From Ophthalmolycus amberensis (taxonomy: Eukaryota; Chordata; Actinopteri; Perciformes; Zoarcidae), in assembly GCA_024529925.1 (NCBI GenBank), contig JAFEUB010001048.1, positions 572,001-636,000 on the forward strand: a stretch of DNA of 64,000 nucleotides, in the 5' to 3' direction. Both the position numbers and the translations under genes were made by a program. The notes beneath the pieces are model-generated. The model did no database searches, was not told the origin of the DNA, and was given only the letters and a program-made list of their open reading frames with translations. This document shows positions 57,414-64,000 of this stretch, one piece after another (the stretch's first letter is position 1; every line of letters begins with the position of its first letter).

Positions 57414-57697
57414 ATATTTTGCTGCCTGTTGAAGAGCGACAGAAGTTGCCTCGGCTGTGCACCGGTATGACGGAATATGAAAAATTCATATTGTACGGGA
57501 AATTAAAACCGGTATACCGATACCGCCCAGCCCTAATACACAATGACAACGTGTGTGTGCACGCATGGTGCGAGAGCGGGCGAGGAGAATGCAATAAAAA
57601 GAGCAACAGAAGTTGTTTCGGCTGTATGACGGTATATGAAAAATTCATATCGTACAGGAAATTAAAATCGGCATACCGGTATGCCGCCCAGCCCTAG
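57414..57697 (-). mobile_element. Two end fragments of TAGGGCTGGGCGGTAT hATs
   Basis: Two terminal segments, each ending CCGCCCAGCCCTA (about 57534 and 57697), are separated by a 70-bp block (atacacaatgacaacgtgtg ... gcaataaaaag). That block is the inverse of the DNA left of the element at 62311 (about 62240-62310), including the duplication word ttgtgtat. So the hAT plus its flank is present here as a second, partial copy. Confidence 0.75.
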
Positions 57698-57699
57698 TC

Positions 57700-58273
57700 A
57701 ATCCCATTTAAAAGTCACTTTAAATGTCAAAAGACTGACTAAACCTGAGCTGCCACAACTCGCCATAAACAATTCATGCCCGCGCGCACAAGTCGACACG
57801 CTGTCCCCGTAACCCGAGGGGGCCGAGCTCCGAACACACCGCACGACCGGGTGCTTCCTGAGGCGCGTCTCATCTATAATGGAGCGACCCCATCGCCTTC
57901 CAGGTCGGCCTTTTCTTGATGGAGCCCATTGGCTAATTGTCCCGGCCTTCTGCTGGCCAGGTAGCAGCCGGCTGGTTCAGAGGTGGCCCGGGGACATGAG
58001 CGCTCCATGCTCACCTCACTGCCCGTGTGAGGGCGAGGCCTCTGACTCACTGCACTTCTCTGCCGTCTCTTTCTCCCGATGCATGGCGTCTGTGTGTTGG
58101 AAGCGTGGGGGGAGGGTTGGAATCTGATTGTGGTTTTGTTCTCTCTGCTGGAGACTTTTCTGTACCTGAAAGGTCGCATGGGGCTTGATAAGATCCCTCA
58201 GAGAACCAGAGCAGTGCATTAGATGTGGTTGTATAACTTGTGGCATCACAAGGGGACAGGTTGTGGAGGGGCG
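57700..58273. other. GC-rich intron stretch, nothing recognised
   Basis: Frames of about 80-100 codons overlap on both strands without a domain. No exon or repeat ends supported. Confidence 0.4.
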
Positions 58274-58721
58274 CTACATCCTCACCCAGGATCAGGGCCC
58301 ACAACCCAAAATGGCCGCCGGGCTAGAGACTACAGCTCCCAGACTGCCTCATCAGGCACCCAGCTGCAGGTGCTTAAGGCCCTAATTGAGGCAGGGCTGG
58401 GAAAGGGAATAAAGGTGAGAGCACCACGGCAGAGGAGGTGAACCCGGAGTAGGAGAGAGGATGCATACCTGGAGGAACCGAGACCCAGGACTTTGCAGGG
58501 TGGGAATACTTTGTTGGATGAAGAAACCCCTTTCTCCTCTGGGACGCTTTAGGTTTATTCATGGACTTTTTTGTTTGAGGTGTGATTTTTGGAGTTAAAG
58601 GAACTGCCAGTGGGATGGGCCAATAAAACCTTTATTTTTGTTTATACGGTCTGCTTGTGCCTGTTTTATGCTCTCTTTTGCACAGCCCCACCCTAGGGCC
58701 AACCCGTGACACTACAAACTG
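58274..58721 (+). repeat. Possible LTR-like repeat ending CCGTGACA
   Basis: It resembles fish LTRs in having two aataaa-type signals (gggaataaaggtgag, ccaataaaaccttta) and the end gggccaacccgtgaca. The word ctaca occurs just before (58274-58278) and after (58712-58716) the block, which could be a 5-bp duplication, but the left end would start TCCTC instead of TG. The call is weak. Confidence 0.3.
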
Positions 58722-58729
58722 CACTCAAG

Positions 58730-59867
58730 TAATGTTGCACGGTGTATCGATACTAAAAAGGTACCGCGGTACCTGTACGTTAAAAACGATACGATTTTGC
58801 ATATTTTTAGTGTCGATACTTTATTAAAATAGGCGTGATCAGAGCGCACTCACTGCTCCGCTCCCGGTCATTTCTGCATTTTACTACTGTATTTTATTTC
58901 TTACACTGTTCTTAATTGCTGTTAAATCTCCTTTTCTTTTGCCTTATGTTTTGATGCTTTTAATGGTTTTAAAAGGACTGCACAATATATCGCCATTTCC
59001 TCCGGGACCGAGTTCGTGCAAGGCGTACACTATAAAACGCAGATCGGCAGAGATCTTTTCCAGACGTGGTTTGTGTGTGAGTAATTGCAGAATTGCGGCA
59101 GTGTATGGTTGATTGTGTGCAGCGTAATGTCTCAGGGAGACATCGATTCAAATTTAGAAAGTGCACAATATATCGCCATTTCCTCCGGGACCGAGTTCGT
59201 GCAAGGCGTACACTATAAAACGCAGATCGGCACCATAGACAGCTAACACGAGTAGCCTTAGCCTAGTTTGACAACAAGCCTATATGATCATGAGGTCACA
59301 ATGCACACAAATGTGCACTAAATGAAACACAATTCATGCAAAATGGCTACATGCTGGTGGAGCCTGAGGGTGGATCTTGAGCTAATTCTTTTTATTTTTA
59401 GTTAAGGAAAAATAATTATTCCATGAATTAAGATAAAATATGAAGTGAAAATATCAAACTCACTATGCAAGTAAATGAAGCATTGTTTATCCACCCACTC
59501 CCACAGACAGTCAGACAGATGCCAGCAGAATCAGCAGCAACACAGAGACAGAGTTCCCTTCCAGCTGTGTTTGAAAGCCAGCGGAAATATGAGAGAGGCT
59601 CAAAAGATGCGAAGAGGTTAAACATTAATATTAATGCCATTTATTAAGTGTTCAAAAAGCTGGGCAGGAACGAGCTGGTAAAAAGGGGAACCATACAGAT
59701 GTTTTATTTATTACTATTATAGATACCAGTAGATACCAATATACCAGTATCGTATAATATTTGTGGTATTGTATCGAATTCTGGTATCGTATCGTAAGTA
59801 TCGGGTATCGTGGTACTAATGGCAGGTATCGTATCGAAGTCATAATTTTGGTGTCGTGACAATCCTA
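58730..59867 (+). mobile_element. hAT sibling of 49692, inverted, perfect TSD cactcaag
   Basis: The left end TAATGTTGCACGGTGTATCG (core changed from TAGGG to TAATG) and right end, inverted, TAGGATTGTCACGACACC. Perfect duplication cactcaag at 58722-58729 and 59868-59875. Large parts are the inverse of 49692-51552 (for example ggtaccgcggtacctgtacg; cctatatgatcatgaggtca). It is internally deleted (1,138 bp) and contains a 70-bp direct repeat at 58980-59049 and 59163-59232. Confidence 0.9.
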
Positions 59868-59875
59868 CACTCAAG

Positions 59876-61127
59876 TGTCCTGTTTTTGGCCAGGATTATA
59901 AACCACAAGCTGTGTGACAAAGGTGAAAAAAGGAAATGCTCTGTGCGAAGAGGTGAGGTGAGGCCGGGCTCCTCCGCCGTCAGAAGCATGAGAGAAATCG
60001 ACTTCAAAGTGGAGGGAAATCAAGTGTGGCGAACCCAGAAATAGGCACCGATGTGTTTCAGACATTTTAGCCTTCATCAGGGCATGCTGGTGGACTCCTT
60101 ATCTTTCCACTTCAAGAGTGCCTCGATTTCTGGAGACGTTTTTTAACCTCATTATACCGGCGCACTCATTCCAGAAGAGCGGCTACATTTCTAACAGCAT
60201 AATTATTGCATTACACATGAGGGGCTTATTTTGTTTGATGACGTGTCCCCACTTGGCGGGTTGGACGAGAGTTGCATCATGATGGGGGTGAGTGTTTTTT
60301 TTAATTTTATTTTTTTGAAACCTCAAACATTTTTAAATTTTGTTTAATCAGATGTCAGGAAAGCTTCATGCATTTCCCCCTCCTCGTGTTGCAGTGCAGC
60401 TATTCTTTGTTGGTAGCTGCTCTAACAGATTTATCTTCACTCTCAATAATCAAATTCCTTCGACGCTCCCGTTGCTCAGCTTTCTTCGTCTACGCTCACA
60501 AGCTCCCTCGTTATCCATTTGCGTAGCGACGACGGGGAGGATGTTCTGACTTATTGAATAAGGGGGGGGGGGCTGTCTTACATTAGCAGGACACCGGGAA
60601 CCATAGATCACGAAGACAAAAGAGTGGATCAATGAGAAAGAGAAGAGGGGAGGATGAAGAAAGAAAACAGGCCGAGATAAGGACAGATATCAGTAAAGAG
60701 CTCTGTGTTGATTCAGCAAAACACATTTCCAGGATCTACTCTTGTCTCTTTAGAATTAGAAGAAGAAGATGGGGGACTATCCTGGAAGAAGCGATGCACT
60801 GGGAGCCACACTTTAGCAGTCACCGTAGTCTACCGTAGTGTAATGACTCTTCCCAACAGAAGTCACGAAATACTAATAAACGCGCGAGTCGAGACAAAAT
60901 CTATAACCTTCGGCATGATGATGGAATCAAAGGCTTGGATTCAATCTTTGAACGTTCATGCAGTATTAATACGTTTGAGCCTTGAGCTCAGGCCTCTCTC
61001 TGAATCTTGAGGGTGTGTCTGTTAGGATTCTGGAAGTGCAACCGCGGCAACTTCTGTGTCTGTTTGACCGTGGATGTTGAAGGCTTTCTACGTGACTGAA
61101 GAACTGAGGAAAGTTTGCAAAAAAGAG
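59876..61127. other. Intron sequence, nothing recognised
   Basis: No supported exon. A G run (60563-60573) and AT-rich tracts only. The frames at 60632-61010 have no recognisable domain. Confidence 0.4.
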
Positions 61128-61139
61128 AAACCCAACCCT

Positions 61140-62076
61140 AGTGATGTCACAGTGACGTACTTTGCGTTATTTCAGCTTGGCCTCGGAAGCTACGAATTTA
61201 AAGTCGTGGTCAAAAAAATCTAAAACTATATTGAAATGCAAAAGTAAAACTCCGCCACATCACCTCCTATAAAACCACAACGTGTTGTTTGTACACTTCA
61301 GCTTTCGTCCAGATTAAACAAACGAGATATAAAGTGAATATATGAGCTTTGGAAGTGTTGTTGGGCCGTTATTTTCTTATGTTAAATATTTTACAGGCAA
61401 CAGAAGCATCACTGCACATGCCATGGCAAGTTTCATTAACATTATACTGACTTGCTATGATGGCGGTAGGTAGCTAGCTAACTTAAACATGGTTAATGCT
61501 AATTTATCATTTGTTATTAGGCCTACTTTTATAAATGCAAGATTTGCAATCAACGTTACATTACTAACCTGAGGTAAGGCTGCTGTTGTCATCATCATCG
61601 GTGCCCACTTTTTCAGAGGTGGGACCAGTCTCCCCATCGCCGGGGCCAGGGAGGCCCACACTGCCCGCTGATGTGCTTGGCATGGGCTCACGCAGGCAGT
61701 CGAACATGGTGCATGCCTCCGCTTTCAAGTGTATGTTATGCGTTGCCAGATGTTTCATGAGGTTTGATGTGTTCCCCGCTTTACACGCAATTGTTTTGTT
61801 GCATTTGCTGCACGTCGCGTTGTTTACATCTTTTTTTGCAAAATACAGCCACACTTTTGACCGTTTACCTTTCGGCATTTTCTCTGTTAAAAGGTTGACC
61901 GCTAGCTACAGATAGCAGTCGACTCTGGGGCGGATCCGAGGGGGGCGGATCCGGAGTAGTGTAAACAAAGTATTTCAATCGGCTCAGGCACCGAAAGGAG
62001 GCACCGGAATCTGCGTTACGTTTCGGTCCGGTAGGTACCGGACGTATAGGAACCGGTTTTTCGGTACCCAACCCTA
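61140..62076 (-). mobile_element. hAT, TAGGGTTGGGTACCG family, left end not found
   Basis: The right terminus, inverted, reads TAGGGTTGGGTACCGAAAAA from 62076, with repeated ccggtacc/cggtcc words inside. The family is familiar in fish. A BED-finger exon follows on the minus strand at 61878. The opposite end could not be located. The word cccaaccctagtg at about 61127-61139 is in the same orientation as the right end, not inverted, so the left boundary is a guess. The 8-mer after the end, actgtaac, has no partner upstream. Confidence 0.6.
61569..61878 (-). pseudogene. BED zinc-finger exon of a hAT transposase (ZBED1/4-like)
   Basis: From the minus-strand ATG at 61878: MPKGKRSKVWLYFAKK, then CSKCNKTIACKAGNTSNL and MKHLATHNIHL. 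W-x-x-F, C-x2-C and H-x4-H complete a BED finger, a DNA-binding module of hAT transposases and of host ZBED proteins. An acidic/Ser tail follows. The exon appears to end at CAG|GTTAGT (61569/61568), just before a stop, suggesting a spliced first exon. The frame is intact, yet no downstream catalytic exon is visible to the left. It lies 198 bp inside a hAT terminus, so a transposon origin is more likely than a host gene. Confidence 0.65.
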
Positions 62077-62310
62077 ACTGTAACAGGCGTCTTGTTTTTT
62101 CACCCCAGTTTGTAGCTCTCTGTGAAAAGATACAAACGGGCCTTCCATTGAGTTTCTGGAGAGCTCTGGAGCCCGAAGTGAGGCCCGCTCTCCGCAACAG
62201 AAGCTGCACACTCACATTTGTGCCATTGTTGTAGAACGGTTTGCCTTTTTATTGCATTCTCCTCGCCCGCTCTCGCACCATGCGTGCACACACACGTTCT
62301 CATTGTGTAT

Positions 62311-63277
62311 TAGGGCTGGGCGGTATCGGTATACCGGTTTTAATTTCCCGTACGATATGAATTTTTCATATTCCGTCATACCGGTGCACAGCCGAGGCAA
62401 CTTCTGTCGCTCTTCAACAGGCAGCAACATATATTGTTCGCCGCTGGGGGCGCTACAGTCGGAGCTAGTTGTCTTAAATGTATTGAGAGGGAACCCTAGT
62501 CATGGTTATAACTTTATAACAACAATTAACAACCCACAACTAACGCTCTTTAACAGGGCAAAACACCACGACACAACAGTTTGTGACAGATAAACAATTT
62601 GTAGCACTAATAATTGTACATTTATAGAATTTCACCGCCAAACTGCATGCAACAGCTGGGAGAGGCTCTGTCGCTCCAGTAACGTTACATTGAAGAACAG
62701 AAAAGAGCGATGCAGGATAAACAAAGACTGAACAACAAAAGGTATTTTGGTCAGACACATATGCAACACTGATTATCGTAATACGTGTGGTATTTGTCTA
62801 TAGACTGTGATAAGAAGCTGTACATGGAGGGGCTTCTTCTTCTTTAAATTCCATTGGCGGATCGCAACCAACTTGCATAGGTGCATACCGCCACCTACTG
62901 TACCGGAGTGTGCATTTTCAGGGTAACCTTTTCTTCACTGTTCTGATAATAAAATAAAATAATATATATATATATAAATAACTAAAGAAATAAACCTAAA
63001 CAACACCTACTAACAACTAAATCCTACGGTCTAATCCCGTTTCTTTCCATGAAGGGGCTTAGGACCCAGGGGAATGTAGGTGAAGGAAACAGGAAGTGAC
63101 GAAACGGAAGACACGCCACACAAACAGCTATTCACCGCTCGCTGGCTGGCTGTTTATTTTCGGCGTTAATTAATTAATGCTTTAACGCGGGAAAAAAAAT
63201 ACCGTGATATACCGTGAAACCGCCAGAATCTTACAAAATACCGTGATATGCATTTTTGGTCATACCGCCCAGCCCTA
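62311..63277. mobile_element. Non-autonomous hAT, TAGGGCTGGGCGGTAT family, sister copy
   Basis: Ends TAGGGCTGGGCGGTATCGG and inverted TAGGGCTGGGCGGTATGACC. Flanks ttgtgtat (62303-62310) and gtgtgtat (63278-63285) differ at one base. It is collinear with 46457-47504 but lacks the nested hAT found there and instead has a 217-bp insertion (62836-63052). Confidence 0.9.
62836..63052 (-). mobile_element. Short retro-insert with (GAA)n tail, TSD aggggctt
   Basis: cttcttctttaaattccatt, gcataccgccacctactgta and the rest of this block are absent from the collinear element at 46457. The flanks repeat aggggctt (62828-62835 and 63053-63060). The CTT run at the left suggests a minus-strand insert with a GAA tail. 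It is a familiar short fish repeat; its class (SINE versus truncated LINE) is not settled. Confidence 0.65.
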
Positions 63278-63287
63278 GTGTGTATGC

Positions 63288-63960
63288 CAGGGATGTCAAA
63301 CATACGGCCCGCCACGTCATTTTATATGTCCGCCAGATAAAAAAAAGAAATTTTAAATTGAAAAAAATAAAAATTTAATTTAAAGTTAGATTTGATAAAA
63401 ACAAGATCCCCATTGTCGAAATTATGAGATAGAAAGTCATAACTATGAGATACAGTCATAGAAGCAGCTCTTTGGCTGGTTACTGTACATTTGAAATGGA
63501 AATGTATTGTGATTACATTGAAGACTACTTGAAGACTACGTGGCTTTACAACAGATGAAATACTTCACGTGGGATTGTGCAAACGCACCCTTGAAAGGAT
63601 TTTAAGCATTGGATAAAGTGATTGTAATAACTTGTGTTTGATATTTTTATAGTTTGATAATATGTTTGATATTTTCTTTAATAGTTTGATCTTTGATAGA
63701 GTAATGTGGGTTTCTTAACCCTAAATTAAAAGGATTTAAGTTGTAATAACAGAAATGTGCTTAAATATATTTTTACATTTATATAACTGCATGTACAATA
63801 TTTTAACACTTGAATAAACAATAATCAAATGCAGAGACAGTTATTTACCAATATGTTAGGAGTAGTTACATTTACACAGTCTTACATTTACAACCGGCCC
63901 TTTGAGGGTCGACCGTGATGCTGATTTGGCCCCAGAGTGAAAATGAGTTTGACACCCCTG
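63288..63960. mobile_element. Non-autonomous hAT, CAGGGGTGTC family, perfect TSD gtgtatgc
   Basis: Ends CAGGGATGTCAAACATACGG and inverted CAGGGGTGTCAAACTCATT. Perfect duplication gtgtatgc at 63280-63287 and 63961-63968. It is 673 bp with no coding capacity. It begins only 10 bp after the end of the element at 62311-63277. Confidence 0.92.
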
Positions 63961-64000
63961 GTGTATGCTATCCTGGGCACCGGGCCTCCAGAACGACTGA

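Larger units (their letters stand above)
41242..64000 (+). other. Inferred intron 1 of the mmp16-like gene (start)
   Basis: It begins at a strong donor GAG|GTAAGA. No frame downstream on the + strand contains an MMP prodomain start or any other host exon I recognise, so the intron probably extends past the window. A 5' intron of more than 22 kb fits the large first introns of vertebrate MMP16. It is filled mainly by hAT elements. Confidence 0.55.

Noticed and set aside
58274..58721. Firm call of a solo LTR ending CCGTGACA
   Set aside because: The possible CTACA duplication would give a left end of TCCTC instead of TG, so it is reported only as a weak repeat.

Overview
This window is vertebrate nuclear DNA, most likely from a percomorph teleost. 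The evidence is the absence of operons, the introns, AT-rich non-coding DNA with CpG depletion outside one CpG island, and typical fish transposon families: many hAT elements with 8-bp target duplications, Rex1/L2-like LINEs with GATAA-type 3' tails, a tRNA-derived SINE, Ty3/Gypsy pieces and an endogenous retrovirus. No CRISPR arrays, rRNA or tRNA genes were seen.

I recognise only one host gene. At 40.68-41.24 kb on the + strand there is a CpG-island promoter with a perfect NRF1 motif, a 5' leader with two short upstream ORFs, and a 40-codon first coding exon. That exon encodes a signal peptide and ends at a clean GAG|GTAAGA donor. The peptide best fits the N-terminus of membrane-type matrix metalloproteinase 16 (mmp16). 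No second exon is visible, so 41.24-64 kb would be the start of a large first intron, and 1-40.7 kb is upstream DNA in which I see no host exon.

Layout. 1-2.8 kb: 3' part of a Ty3/Gypsy pol, broken by a frameshift and a stop, with a lysine in place of the integrase catalytic glutamate. 2.8-6.9 kb: a hAT remnant holding a second hAT (TSD atatatat), which holds a 5'-truncated LINE with an open RT frame. 6.9-24.3 kb: mostly unique DNA with a CpG-rich hairpin MITE (10.3 kb), a 1.76-kb hAT (12.5-14.25 kb), a solo LTR with a GATAT duplication (17.3-17.9 kb) and pieces of common fish repeats. 24.35-29.9 kb: a very young, internally deleted endogenous retrovirus. 32.3-33.3 kb: a hAT with a perfect TSD. 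34.8-35.1 kb: a dispersed repeat with nuclear-receptor half-sites. 37.1-38.3 kb: a decayed LINE split by another retroelement. 43.1-47.8 kb: a hAT transposase pseudogene interrupted by three hATs and a SINE, one of those hATs holding a further hAT. 49.7-51.6 and 58.7-59.9 kb: sibling hATs in opposite orientation. 53.9-57.7 kb: a second copy of the 2.8-kb hAT family holding the second, near-identical LINE in inverted orientation. 61.1-64 kb: a hAT with a BED-finger exon, then two hATs 10 bp apart.

The genes do not form a pathway. The window is a host promoter and first intron inside a dense, layered transposon deposit. The layering gives relative ages. The ERV (LTRs differing by 3 substitutions and one 2-bp indel) and the two LINE copies (4 residue differences) are the youngest material, and the hAT transposase pseudogene at 43-47 kb is among the oldest.
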